This document shows positions 33,796 through 47,700 of a stretch of DNA of 64,000 nt, piece by piece. Every line of letters starts with the position of its first letter. Within the stretch, counting starts at the first letter, position 1. A model generated the notes under the pieces. It was given only the letters and a program-made list of their open reading frames with translations. It ran no database searches and had not been told where the DNA came from. Source of the DNA: Anopheles merus. Taxonomy: Eukaryota > Arthropoda > Insecta > Diptera > Culicidae. The stretch lies in assembly GCF_017562075.2 (NCBI RefSeq), contig NW_024427634.1, positions 1 to 64,000 on the forward strand. Reading direction: 5' to 3'. The translations under genes were made by a program, and so were the position numbers.

Positions 33796-36700
33796 GAAAC
33801 TTTTTCATCGCCAATGTCCTTGTTATTGTGTCCCAGGGCTTTGGTTTGCTTATTCAAGAAGCCCCAATGACATAAGAACGATAATGGATGACTTTGCATT
33901 TTCGTCAAATTTTCAAGCATGGCCATGGGGACGGGTGGGAAAGCAGTTTTGAAGAAAAAAAACCTCTAACTTTAAACGGCCATAACTTTGGAACCAGAAG
34001 AGCTAGAGACGTAATCTCTTCACCGTTGGAAAGGAAATTAAAAGTTGCGCAGCAAGTCTTCGAACAAAGTTCACGCTCAGACCAACGGAACATAGAGTAA
34101 ATGGCCTCTGAAGTTGAAGGTTTTGTGGAAAGTCTTCAAATGTGCTTTGGGGGACTATGACCCAGAATGAAACTTTTTCATCGCCAAGATCCTTGTTATT
34201 GTGTCCCAGGGCTTTGGTTTGCTTATTCATGAAGCTCCAATGACATAAGAACGATAATGGATGACCTTGCATTTTCGTCCAAATTTCAAGCATGGCCATG
34301 GGGACGGGTGAGTAAGCAGTTTTTAATAAAAAAACCTCTAACTTTAAACGGCCATATCTTTGGAACCAGAAGAGCTAGAGACGTAATCTCTTCACCGTTG
34401 GAAAGGAAATTAAAAGTTGCGCAGCAAGTCTTCGAACAAAGTTCACGCTCAGACCAACGGAACATAGAGTAAATGGCCTCTGAAGTTGAAGGTTTTGTGG
34501 AAAGTCTTCAAATGTGCTTTGGGGGACTATGACCCAGAATGAAACTTTTTCATCGCCAAGATCCTTGTTATTGTGTCCCAGGGCTTTGGTTTGCTTATTC
34601 ATGAAGCTCCAATGACATAAGAACGATAAAGGATGACCTTGCATTTTCGTCCAAATTTCAAGCATGGCCATGGGGACGGGTGAGTAAGCAGTTTTGAAGA
34701 AAAAAACCTCTAAATTTAAACGGCCATATCTTTGGAACCAGAAGAGCTAGAGACGTAATCTCTTCACCGTTGGAAAGGAAATTAAAAGTTGCGCAGCAAG
34801 TCTTCGAACAAAGTTCACGCTCAGACCAACGGAACATAGAGTAAATGGCCTCTGAAGTTGAAGGTTTTGTGGAAAGTCTTCAAATGTGCTTTGGGGGACT
34901 ATGACCCAGAATGAAACTTTTTCATCGCCAAGATCCTTGTTATTGTGTTCCAGGGCTTTGGTTTGGTTATTCAAGAAGCCCCAATGACATAAGAACGATA
35001 ATGGATGACCTTGCATTTTCGTCAAAATTTCAAGCATGGCCATAGGGACGGGCGAGAAAGCTCAAGTGATGTAGTTGAATGTTCCTTCAAATGGCCATAA
35101 CTTCGTAACCATGTGTTCTAGCGTGATGATTAAGATAGTTTTGGAAAGGTATTGAAGTGGTCTACAAGATCCGCACATAGGTTTAAAGATAAGACTCACG
35201 GTAGCCGAGTAAATGGCCTCTGAATGCATTGTACCCGGGAAAACCTGTCAATTTGAGCATGTGTATTAAGGGTAATATGACCCAGAGTGAAACTTTTTCA
35301 TCGCCAATGTCCTTGTTATTGTGTCCCAGGGCTTTGGTTTGCTTATTCAAGAAGCCCCAATGACATAAGAACGATAATGGATGACTTTGCATTTTCGTCA
35401 AATTTTCAAGCATGGCCATGGGGACGGGTGGGAAAGCAGTTTTGAAGAAAAAAAACCTCTAACTTTAAACGGCCATAACTTTGGAACCAGAAGAGCTAGA
35501 GACGTAATCTCTTCACCGTTGGAAAGGAAATTAAAAGTTGCGCAGCAAGTCTTCGAACAAAGTTCACGCTCAGACCAACGGAACATAGAGTAAATGGCCT
35601 CTGAAGTTGAAGGTTTTGTGGAAAGTCTTCAAATGTGCTTTGGGGGACTATGACCCAGAATGAAACTTTTTCATCGCCAAGATCCTTGTTATTGTGTCCC
35701 AGGGCTTTGGTTTGCTTATTCATGAAGCTCCAATGACATAAGAACGATAATGGATGACCTTGCATTTTCGTCAAAATTTCAAGCATGGCCATAGGGACGG
35801 GTGGGAAAGCTCAAGTGATGTAGTTGAATGTTCCTTCAAATGGCCATAACTTCGTAACCATGTGCCCTAGCATGATGATTAAGATAGTTTTGGAAAGGTA
35901 TTGAAGTGGTCTACAAGATCCGCACATAGGTTTAAAGATAAGACTCACTGGTAGCCGAGTAAATGGCCTCTGAATGCATTGTACCCGGGAAAACCTGTCA
36001 ATTTGAGCATGTGTATTAAGGGTAATATGACCCAGAGTGAAACTTTTTCATCGCCAATGTCCTTGTTATTGTGTCCCAGGGCTTTGGTTTGCTTATTCAA
36101 GAAGCCCCAATGACATAAGAACGATAATGGATGACTTTGCATTTTCGTCAAATTTTCAAGCATGGCCATGGGGACGGGTGGGAAAGCAGTTTTGAAGAAA
36201 AAAAACCTCTAACTTTAAACGGCCATAACTTTGGAACCAGAAGAGCTAGAGACGTAATCTCTTCACCGTTGGAAAGGAAATTAAAAGTTGCGCAGCAAGT
36301 CTTCGAACAAAGTTCACGCTCAGACCAACGGAACATAGAGTAAATGGCCTCTGAAGTTGAAGGTTTTGTGGAAAGTCTTCAAATGTGCTTTGGGGGACTA
36401 TGACCCAGAATGAAACTTTTTCATCGCCAAGATCCTTGTTATTGTGTCCCAGGGCTTTGGTTTGCTTATTCATGAAGCTCCAATGACATAAGAACGATAA
36501 AGGATGACCTTGCATTTTCGTCCAAATTTCAAGCATGGCCATGGGGACGGGTGAGTAAGCAGTTTTGAAGAAAAAAAACCTCTAAATTTAAACGGCCATA
36601 TCTTTGGAACCAGAAGAGCTAGAGACGTAATCTCTTCACCGTTGGAAAGGAAATTAAAAGTTGCGCAGCAAGTCTTCGAACAAAGTTCACGCTCAGACCA

Positions 36701-37160
36701 ACGGAACATAGAGTAAATGGCCTCTGAAGTTGAAGGTTTTGTGGAAAGTCTTCAAATGTGCTTTGGGGGACTATGACCCAGAATGAAACTTTTTCATCGC
36801 CAAGATCCTTGTTATTGTGTCCCAGGGCTTTGGTTTGCTTATTCATGAAGCTCCAATGACATAAGAACGATAATGGATGACCTTGCATTTTCGTCAAAAT
36901 TTCAAGCATGGCCATAGGGACGGGTGGGAAAGCTCAAGTGATGTAGTTGAATGTTCCTTCAAATGGCCATAACTTCGTAACCATGTGCCTAGCATGATGA
37001 TTAAGATAGTTTTGGAAAGGTATTGAAGTGGTCTACAAGATCCGCACATAGGTTTAAAGATAAGACTCACTGGTAGCCGAGTAAATGGCCTCTGAATGCA
37101 TTGTACCCGGGAAAACCTGTCAATTTGAGCATGTGTATTAAGGGTAATATGACCCAGAGT
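33796..37160 (+). repeat. 9-mer higher-order repeat unit, copy at 33.8 kb
   Basis: Block order A1-A3-A2-B1 / A1-B2 / A1-A2-B2, 3365 bp from one gaaactttttc to the equivalent position nine monomers on. B bodies start near 35059, 35810 and 36931. It carries the same position-specific markers as the copies at 50.2 and 53.6 kb: A3 with tttttaataaa, and B1 with gttctagcgtg preceded by a core with gtgttccag. Confidence 0.85.
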
Positions 37161-40100
37161 GAAACTTTTTCATCGCCAATGTCCTTGTTATTGTGTCCCA
37201 GGGCTTTGGTTTGCTTATTCAAGAAGCCCCAATGACATAAGAACGATAATGGATGACTTGCATTTTCGTCAAATTTTCAAGCATGGCCATGGGGACGGGT
37301 GGGAAAGCAGTTTTGAAGAAAAAAAACCTCTAACTTTAAACGGCCATAACTTTGGAACCAGAAGAGCTAGAGACGTAATCTCTTCACCGTTGGAAAGGAA
37401 ATTAAAAGTTGCGCAGCAAGTCTTCGAACAAAGTTCACGCTCAGACCAACGGAACATAGAGTAAATGGCCTCTGAAGTTGAAGGTTTTGTGGAAAGTCTT
37501 CAAATGTGCTTTGGGGGACTATGACCCAGAATGAAACTTTTTCATCGCCAAGATCCTTGTTATTGTGTCCCAGGGCTTTGGTTTGCTTATTCATGAAGCT
37601 CCAATGACATAAGAACGATAATGGATGACCTTGCATTTTCGTCAAAATTTCAAGCATGGCCATAGGGACGGGTGGGAAAGCTCAAGTGATGTAGTTGAAT
37701 GTTCCTTCAAATGGCCATAACTTCGTAACCATGTGCCCTAGCATGATGATTAAGATAGTTTTGGAAAGGTATTGAAGTGGTCTACAAGATCCGCACATAG
37801 GTTTAAAGATAAGACTCACTGGTAGCCGAGTAAATGGCCTCTGAATGCATTGTACCCGGGAAAACCTGTCAATTTGAGCATGTGTATTAAGGGTAATATG
37901 ACCCAGAGTGAAACTTTTTCATCGCCAATGTCCTTGTTATTGTGTCCCAGGGCTTTGGTTTGCTTATTCAAGAAGCCCCAATGACATAAGAACGATAATG
38001 GATGACTTTGCATTTTCGTCAAATTTTCAAGCATGGCCATGGGGACGGGTGGGAAAGCAGTTTTGAAGAAAAAAAACCTCTAACTTTAAACGGCCATAAC
38101 TTTGGAACCAGAAGAGCTAGAGACGTAATCTCTTCACCGTTGGAAAGGAAATTAAAAGTTGCGCAGCAAGTCTTCGAACAAAGTTCACGCTCAGACCAAC
38201 GGAACATAGAGTAAATGGCCTCTGAAGTTGAAGGTTTTGTGGAAAGTCTTCAAATGTGCTTTGGGGGACTATGACCCAGAATGAAACTTTTTCATCGCCA
38301 AGATCCTTGTTATTGTGTCCCAGGGCTTTGGTTTGCTTATTCATGAAGCTCCAATGACATAAGAACGATAATGGATGACCTTGCATTTTCGTCCAAATTT
38401 CAAGCATGGCCATGGGGACGGGTGAGTAAGCAGTTTTTAATAAAAAAACCTCTAACTTTAAACGGCCATATCTTTGGAACCAGAAGAGCTAGAGACGTAA
38501 TCTCTTCACCGTTGGAAAGGAAATTAAAAGTTGCGCAGCAAGTCTTCGAACAAAGTTCACGCTCAGACCAACGGAACATAGAGTAAATGGCCTCTGAAGT
38601 TGAAGGTTTTGTGGAAAGTCTTCAAATGTGCTTTGGGGGACTATGACCCAGAATGAAACTTTTTCATCGCCAAGATCCTTGTTATTGTGTCCCAGGGCTT
38701 TGGTTTGCTTATTCATGAAGCTCCAATGACATAAGAACGATAATGGATGACCTTGCATTTTCGTCCAAATTTCAAGCATGGCCATGGGGACGGGTGAGTA
38801 AGCAGTTTTGAAGAAAAAAACCTCTAAATTTAAACGGCCATATCTTTGGAACCAGAAGAGCTAGAGACGTAATCTCTTCACCGTTGGAAAGGAAATTAAA
38901 AGTTGCGCAGCAAGTCTTCGAACAAAGTTCACGCTCAGACCAACGGAACATAGAGTAAATGGCCTCTGAAGTTGAAGGTTTTGTGGAAAGTCTTCAAATG
39001 TGCTTTGGGGGACTATGACCCAGAATGAAACTTTTTCATCGCCAAGATCCTTGTTATTGTGTCCAGGGCTTTGGTTTGCTTATTCAAGAAGCCCCAATGA
39101 CATAAGAACGATAATGGATGACCTTGCATTTTCGTCAAAATTTCAAGCATGGCCATAGGGACGGGCGAGAAAGCTCAAGTGATGTAGTTGAATGTTCCTT
39201 CAAATGGCCATAACTTCGTAACCATGTGTAGCATGATGATTAAGATAGTTTTGGAAAGGTATTGAAGTGGTCTACAAGATCCGCACATAGGTTTAAAGAT
39301 AAGACTCACGGTAGCCGAGTAAATGGCCTCTGAATGCATTGTACCCGGGAAAACCTGTCAATTTGAGCATGTGTATTAAGGGTAATATGACCCAGAGTGA
39401 AACTTTTTCATCGCCAATGTCCTTGTTATTGTGTCCCAGGGCTTTGGTTTGCTTATTCAAGAAGCCCCAATGACATAAGAACGATAATGGATGACTTTGC
39501 ATTTTCGTCAAATTTTCAAGCATGGCCATGGGGACGGGTGGGAAAGCAGTTTTGAAGAAAAAAAACCTCTAACTTTAAACGGCCATAACTTTGGAACCAG
39601 AAGAGCTAGAGACGTAATCTCTTCACCGTTGGAAAGGAAATTAAAAGTTGCGCAGCAAGTCTTCGAACAAAGTTCACGCTCAGACCAACGGAACATAGAG
39701 TAAATGGCCTCTGAAGTTGAAGGTTTTGTGGAAAGTCTTCAAATGTGCTTTGGGGGACTATGACCCAGAATGAAACTTTTTCATCGCCAAGATCCTTGTT
39801 ATTGTGTCCCAGGGCTTTGGTTTGCTTATTCATGAAGCTCCAATGACATAAGAACGATAATGGATGACCTTGCATTTTCGTCAAAATTTCAAGCATGGCC
39901 ATAGGGACGGGTGGGAAAGCTCAAGTGATGTAGTTGAATGTTCCTTCAAATGGCCATAACTTCGTAACCATGTGCCCTAGCATGATGATTAAGATAGTTT
40001 TGGAAAGGTATTGAAGTGGTCTACAAGATCCGCACATAGGTTTAAAGATAAGACTCACTGGTAGCCGAGTAAATGGCCTCTGAATGCATTGTACCCGGGA

Positions 40101-40639
40101 AAACCTGTCAATTTGAGCATGTGTATTAAGGGTAATATGACCCAGAGTGAAACTTTTTCATCGCCAATGTCCTTGTTATTGTGTCCCAGGGCTTTGGTTT
40201 GCTTATTCAAGAAGCCCCAATGACATAAGAACGATAATGGATGACTTTGCATTTTCGTCAAATTTTCAAGCATGGCCATGGGGACGGGTGGGAAAGCAGT
40301 TTTGAAGAAAAAAAACCTCTAACTTTAAACGGCCATAACTTTGGAACCAGAAGAGCTAGAGACGTAATCTCTTCACCGTTGGAAAGGAAATTAAAAGTTG
40401 CGCAGCAAGTCTTCGAACAAAGTTCACGCTCAGACCAACGGAACATAGAGTAAATGGCCTCTGAAGTTGAAGGTTTTGTGGAAAGTCTTCAAATGTGCTT
40501 TGGGGGACTATGACCCAGAATGAAACTTTTTCATCGCCAAGATCCTTGTTATTGTGTCCCAGGGCTTTGGTTTGCTTATTCATGAAGCTCCAATGACATA
40601 AGAACGATAATGGATGACCTTGCATTTTCGTCAAAATTT

Positions 40640-41000
40640 CAAGCATGGCCATAGGGACGGGTGAGTAAGCTCAAGTGATGTAGTTGAATGTTCCTTCAAA
40701 TGGCCATAACTTCGTAACCATGTGAGCTAGAGATGATGATCTCTAGTTTTGGAAAGGTATTGAAGTGGTCGCACAAGTCCGAACAAAGTTCAAAGATCAG
40801 ACTCACTGGTAGCCGAGTAAATGGCCTCTGAATGCATTGTACCCGGGAAAACCTGTCAATTGAGCATGTGTATTAAGGGTACTATGACCCAGAATGAAAC
40901 TTTTTCATCGCCAAGTCCTTGTTATTGTGTCCCAGGGCTTTGGTTTGCTTATTCAAGAAGCCCAATGACATAAGAACGATAATGGATGACCTTGCATTTT
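40640..41000 (+). repeat. A/B mosaic satellite monomer
   Basis: This B-position monomer switches between A-like and B-like sequence over tens of bases. It begins gtgagtaagctcaagtg (A2/A3-like into B). It then reads accatgtgagctagagatg and atctctag, resembling the A body, and near 40771-40800 a stretch resembling A's gcgcagcaagtc and gaacaaagttca. It returns to B with actcactggtagcc. After that, gtactatgacccagaatg is A-like again. No other monomer in the window looks like this. Confidence 0.8.
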
Positions 41001-41784
41001 CGTCCAAATTTCAAGCATGGCCATGGGGACGGGTGGGAAAGCAGTTTTGAAGAAAAAAAACCTCTAACTTTAAACGGCCATAACTTTGGAACCAGAAGAG
41101 CTAGAGACGTAATCTCTTCACCGTTGGAAAGGAAATTAAAAGTTGCGCAGCAAGTCTTCGAACAAAGTTCACGCTCAGACCAACGGAACATAGAGTAAAT
41201 GGCCTCTGAAGTTGAAGGTTTTGTGGAAAGTCTTCAAATGTGCTTTGGGGGACTATGACCCAGAATGAAACTTTTTCATCGCCAAGATCCTTGTTATTGT
41301 GTCCCAGGGCTTTGGTTTGCTTATTCATGAAGCTCCAATGACATAAGAACGATAAAGGATGACCTTGCATTTTCGTCCAAATTTCAAGCATGGCCATGGG
41401 GACGGGTGAGTAAGCAGTTTTGAAGAAAAAAAACCTCTAAATTTAAACGGCCATATCTTTGGAACCAGAAGAGCTAGAGACGTAATCTCTTCACCGTTGG
41501 AAAGGAAATTAAAAGTTGCGCAGCAAGTCTTCGAACAAAGTTCACGCTCAGACCAACGGAACATAGAGTAAATGGCCTCTGAAGTTGAAGGTTTTGTGGA
41601 AAGTCTTCAAATGTGCTTTGGGGGACTATGACCCAGAATGAAACTTTTTCATCGCCAAGATCCTTGTTATTGTGTCCCAGGGCTTTGGTTTGCTTATTCA
41701 TGAAGCTCCAATGACATAAGAACGATAATGGATGACCTTGCATTTTCGTCAAAATTTCAAGCATGGCCATAGGGACGGGTGGAA

Positions 41785-44700
41785 AGCTCAAGTGATGTAG
41801 TTGAATGTTCCTTCAAATGGCCATAACTTCGTAACCATGTGCCCTAGCATGATGATTAAGATAGTTTTGGAAAGGTATTGAAGTGGTCTACAAGATCCGC
41901 ACATAGGTTTAAAGATAAGACTCACTGGTAGCCGAGTAAATGGCCTCTGAATGCATTGTACCCGGGAAAACCTGTCAATTTGAGCATGTGTATTAAGGGT
42001 AATATGACCCAGAGTGAAACTTTTTCATCGCCAATGTCCTTGTTATTGTGTCCCAGGGCTTTGGTTTGCTTATTCAAGAAGCCCAATGACATAAGAACGA
42101 TAATGGATGACTTTGCATTTTCGTCAAATTTCAAGCATGGCCATGGGGACGGGTGGGAAAGCAGTTTTGAAGAAAAAAAACCTCTAACTTTAAACGGCCA
42201 TAACTTTGGAACCAGAAGAGCTAGAGACGTAATCTCTTCACCGTTGGAAAGGAAATTAAAAGTTGCGCAGCAAGTCTTCGAACAAAGTTCACGCTCAGAC
42301 CAACGGAACATAGAGTAAATGGCCTCTGAAGTTGAAGGTTTTGTGGAAAGTCTTCAAATGTGCTTTGGGGGACTATGACCCAGAATGAAACTTTTTCATC
42401 GCCAAGATCCTTGTTATTGTGTCCCAGGGCTTTGGTTTGCTTATTCATGAAGCTCCAATGACATAAGAACGATAATGGATGACCTTGCATTTTCGTCAAA
42501 ATTTCAAGCATGGCCATAGGGACGGGTGGGAAAGCTCAAGTGATGTAGTTGAATGTTCCTTCAAATGGCCATAACTTCGTAACCATGTGCCCTAGCATGA
42601 TGATTAAGATAGTTTTGGAAAGGTATTGAAGTGGTCTACAAGATCCGCACATAGGTTTAAAGATAAGACTCACTGGTAGCCGAGTAAATGGCCTCTGAAT
42701 GCATTGTACCCGGGAAAACCTGTCAATTTGAGCATGTGTATTAAGGGTAATATGACCCAGAGTGAAACTTTTTCATCGCCAATGTCCTTGTTATTGTGTC
42801 CCAGGGCTTTGGTTTGCTTATTCAAGAAGCCCCAATGACATAAGAACGATAATGGATGACTTTGCATTTTCGTCAAATTTCAAGCATGGCCATGGGGACG
42901 GGTGGGAAAGCAGTTTTGAAGAAAAAAAACCTCTAACTTTAAACGGCCATAACTTTGGAACCAGAAGAGCTAGAGACGTAATCTCTTCACCGTTGGAAAG
43001 GAAATTAAAAGTTGCGCAGCAAGTCTTCGAACAAAGTTCACGCTCAGACCAACGGAACATAGAGTAAATGGCCTCTGAAGTTGAAGGTTTTGTGGAAAGT
43101 CTTCAAATGTGCTTTGGGGGACTATGACCCAGAATGAAACTTTTTCATCGCCAAGATCCTTGTTATTGTGTCCCAGGGCTTTGGTTTGCTTATTCATGAA
43201 GCTCCAATGACATAAGAACGATAATGGATGACCTTGCATTTTCGTCCAAATTTCAAGCATGGCCATGGGGACGGGTGAGTAAGCAGTTTTGAAGAAAAAA
43301 ACCTCTAACTTTAAACGGCCATATCTTTGGAACCAGAAGAGCTAGAGACGTAATCTCTTCACCGTTGGAAAGGAAATTAAAAGTTGCGCAGCAAGTCTTC
43401 GAACAAAGTTCACGCTCAGACCAACGGAACATAGAGTAAATGGCCTCTGAAGTTGAAGGTTTTGTGGAAAGTCTTCAAATGTGCTTTGGGGGACTATGAC
43501 CCAGAATGAAACTTTTTCATCGCCAAGATCCTTGTTATTGTGTCCCAGGGCTTTGGTTTGGTTATTCAGAAGCCCCAATGACATAAGAACGATAATGGAT
43601 GACCTTGCATTTTCGTCAAAATTTCAAGCATGGCCATAGGGACGGGTGAGAAAGCTCAAGTGATGTAGTTGAATGTTCCTTCAAATGGCCATAACTTCGT
43701 AACCATGTGTTCTAGCGTGATGATTAAGATAGTTTTGGAAAGGTATTGAAGTGGTCTACAAGATCCGCACATAGGTTTAAAGATAAGACTCACCGGTAGC
43801 CGAGTAAATGGCCTCTGAATGCATTGTACCCGGGAAAACCTGTCAATTTGAGCATGTGTATTAAGGGTAATATGACCCAGAGTGAAACTTTTTCATCGCC
43901 AATGTCCTTGTTATTGTGTCCCAGGGCTTTGGTTTGCTTATTCAAGAAGCCCCAATGACATAAGAACGATAATGGATGACTTTGCATTTTCGTCAAATTT
44001 TCAAGCATGGCCATGGGGACGGGTGGGAAAGCAGTTTTGAAGAAAAAAAACCTCTAACTTTAAACGGCCATAACTTTGGAACCAGAAGAGCTAGAGACGT
44101 AATCTCTTCACCGTTGGAAAGGAAATTAAAAGTTGCGCAGCAAGTCTTCGAACAAAGTTCACGCTCAGACCAACGGAACATAGAGTAAATGGCCTCTGAA
44201 GTTGAAGGTTTTGTGGAAAGTCTTCAAATGTGCTTTGGGGGACTATGACCCAGAATGAAACTTTTTCATCGCCAAGATCCTTGTTATTGTGTCCCAGGGC
44301 TTTGGTTTGCTTATTCATGAAGCTCCAATGACATAAGAACGATAATGGATGACCTTGCATTTTCGTCAAAATTTCAAGCATGGCCATAGGGACGGGTGGG
44401 AAAGCTCAAGTGATGTAGTTGAATGTTCCTTCAAATGGCCATAACTTCGTAACCATGTGCCCTAGCATGATGATTAAGATAGTTTTGGAAAGGTATTGAA
44501 GTGGTCTACAAGATCCGCACATAGGTTTAAAGATAAGACTCACTGGTAGCCGAGTAAATGGCCTCTGAATGCATTGTACCCGGGAAAACCTGTCAATTTG
44601 AGCATGTGTATTAAGGGTAATATGACCCAGAGTGAAACTTTTTCATCGCCAATGTCCTTGTTATTGTGTCCCAGGGCTTTGGTTTGCTTATTCAAGAAGC

Positions 44701-47700
44701 CCCAATGACATAAGAACGATAATGGATGACTTTGCATTTTCGTCAAATTTCAAGCATGGCCATGGGGACGGGTGGGAAAGCAGTTTTGAAGAAAAAAACC
44801 TCTAACTTTAAACGGCCATAACTTTGGAACCAGAAGAGCTAGAGACGTAATCTCTTCACCGTTGGAAAGGAAATTAAAAGTTGCGCAGCAAGTCTTCGAA
44901 CAAAGTTCACGCTCAGACCAACGGAACATAGAGTAAATGGCCTCTGAAGTTGAAGGTTTTGTGGAAAGTCTTCAAATGTGCTTTGGGGGACTATGACCCA
45001 GAATGAAACTTTTTCATCGCCAAGATCCTTGTTATTGTGTCCCAGGGCTTTGGTTTGCTTATTCATGAAGCTCCAATGACATAAGAACGATAAAGGATGA
45101 CCTTGCATTTTCGTCCAAATTTCAAGCATGGCCATGGGGACGGGTGAGTAAGCAGTTTTGAAGAAAAAAACCTCTAAATTTAAACGGCCATATCTTTGGA
45201 ACCAGAAGAGCTAGAGACGTAATCTCTTCACCGTTGGAAAGGAAATTAAAAGTTGCGCAGCAAGTCTTCGAACAAAGTTCACGCTCAGACCAACGGAACA
45301 TAGAGTAAATGGCCTCTGAAGTTGAAGGTTTTGTGGAAAGTCTTCAAATGTGCTTTGGGGGACTATGACCCAGAATGAAACTTTTTCATCGCCAAGATCC
45401 TTGTTATTGTGTCCCAGGGCTTTGGTTTGCTTATTCATGAAGCTCCAATGACATAAGAACGATAATGGATGACCTTGCATTTTCGTCAAAATTTCAAGCA
45501 TGGCCATAGGGACGGGGGGAAAGCTCAAGTGATGTAGTTGAATGTTCCTTCAAATGGCCATAACTTCGTAACCATGTGCCCTAGCGTGATGATTAAGATA
45601 GTTTTGGAAAGGTATTGAAGTGGTCTACAAGATCCGCACATAGGTTTAAAGATAAGACTCACTGGTAGCCGAGTAAATGGCCTCTGAATGCATTGTACCC
45701 GGGAAAACCTGTCAATTTGAGCATGTGTATTAAGGGTAATATGACCCAGAGTGAAACTTTTTCATCGCCAATGTCCTTGTTATTGTGTCCCAGGGCTTTG
45801 GTTTGCTTATTCAAGAAGCCCCAATGACATAAGAACGATAATGGATGACTTTGCATTTTCGTCAAATTTTCAAGCATGGCCATGGGGACGGGTGGGAAAG
45901 CAGTTTTGAAGAAAAAAAACCTCTAACTTTAAACGGCCATAACTTTGGAACCAGAAGAGCTAGAGACGTAATCTCTTCACCGTTGGAAAGGAAATTAAAA
46001 GTTGCGCAGCAAGTCTTCGAACAAAGTTCACGCTCAGACCAACGGAACATAGAGTAAATGGCCTCTGAAGTTGAAGGTTTTGTGGAAAGTCTTCAAATGT
46101 GCTTTGGGGGACTATGACCCAGAATGAAACTTTTTCATCGCCAAGATCCTTGTTATTGTGTCCCAGGGCTTTGGTTTGCTTATTCATGAAGCCCAATGAC
46201 ATAAGAACGATAATGGATGACCTTGCATTTTCGTCAAAATTTCAAGCATGGCCATAGGGACGGGCGAGAAAGCTCAAGTGATGTAGTTGAATGTTCCTTC
46301 AAATGGCCATAACTTCGTAACCATGTGTTCTAGCGTGATGATTAAGATAGTTTTGGAAAGGTATTGAAGTGGTCTACAAGATCCGCACATAGGTTTAAAG
46401 ATAAGACTCACCGGTAGCCGAGTAAATGGCCTCTGAATGCATTGTACCCGGGAAAACCTGTCAATTTGAGCATGTGTATTAAGGGTAATATGACCCAGAG
46501 TGAAACTTTTTCATCGCCAATGTCCTTGTTATTGTGTCCCAGGGCTTTGGTTTGCTTATTCAAGAAGCCCCAATGACATAAGAACGATAATGGATGACTT
46601 TGCATTTTCGTCAAATTTTCAAGCATGGCCATGGGGACGGGTGGGAAAGCAGTTTTGAAGAAAAAAAACCTCTAACTTTAAACGGCCATAACTTTGGAAC
46701 CAGAAGAGCTAGAGACGTAATCTCTTCACCGTTGGAAAGGAAATTAAAAGTTGCGCAGCAAGTCTTCGAACAAAGTTCACGCTCAGACCAACGGAACATA
46801 GAGTAAATGGCCTCTGAAGTTGAAGGTTTTGTGGAAAGTCTTCAAATGTGCTTTGGGGGACTATGACCCAGAATGAAACTTTTTCATCGCCAAGATCCTT
46901 GTTATTGTGTCCCAGGGCTTTGGTTTGCTTATTCATGAAGCTCCAATGACATAAGAACGATAATGGATGACCTTGCATTTTCGTCAAAATTTCAAGCATG
47001 GCCATAGGGACGGGTGGGAAAGCTCAAGTGATGTAGTTGAATGTTCCTTCAAATGGCCATAACTTCGTAACCATGTGCCCTAGCATGATGATTAAGATAG
47101 TTTTGGAAAGGTATTGAAGTGGTCTACAAGATCCGCACATAGGTTTAAAGATAAGACTCACGGGTAGCCGAGTAAATGGCCTCTGAATGCATTGTACCCG
47201 GGAAAACCTGTCAATTTGAGCATGTGTATTAAGGGTAATATGACCCAGAGTGAAACTTTTTCATCGCCAATGTCCTTGTTATTGTGTCCCAGGGCTTTGG
47301 TTTGCTTATTCAAGAAGCCCCAATGACATAAGAACGATAATGGATGACTTTGCATTTTCGTCAAATTTTCAAGCATGGCCATGGGGACGGGTGGGAAAGC
47401 AGTTTTGAAGAAAAAAAACCTCTAACTTTAAACGGCCATAACTTTGGAACCAGAAGAGCTAGAGACGTAATCTCTTCACCGTTGGAAAGGAAATTAAAAG
47501 TTGCGCAGCAAGTCTTCGAACAAAGTTCACGCTCAGACCAACGGAACATAGAGTAAATGGCCTCTGAAGTTGAAGGTTTTGTGGAAAGTCTTCAAATGTG
47601 CTTTGGGGGACTATGACCCAGAATGAAACTTTTTCATCGCCAAGATCCTTGTTATTGTGTCCCAGGGCTTTGGTTTGCTTATTCATGAAGCTCCAATGAC

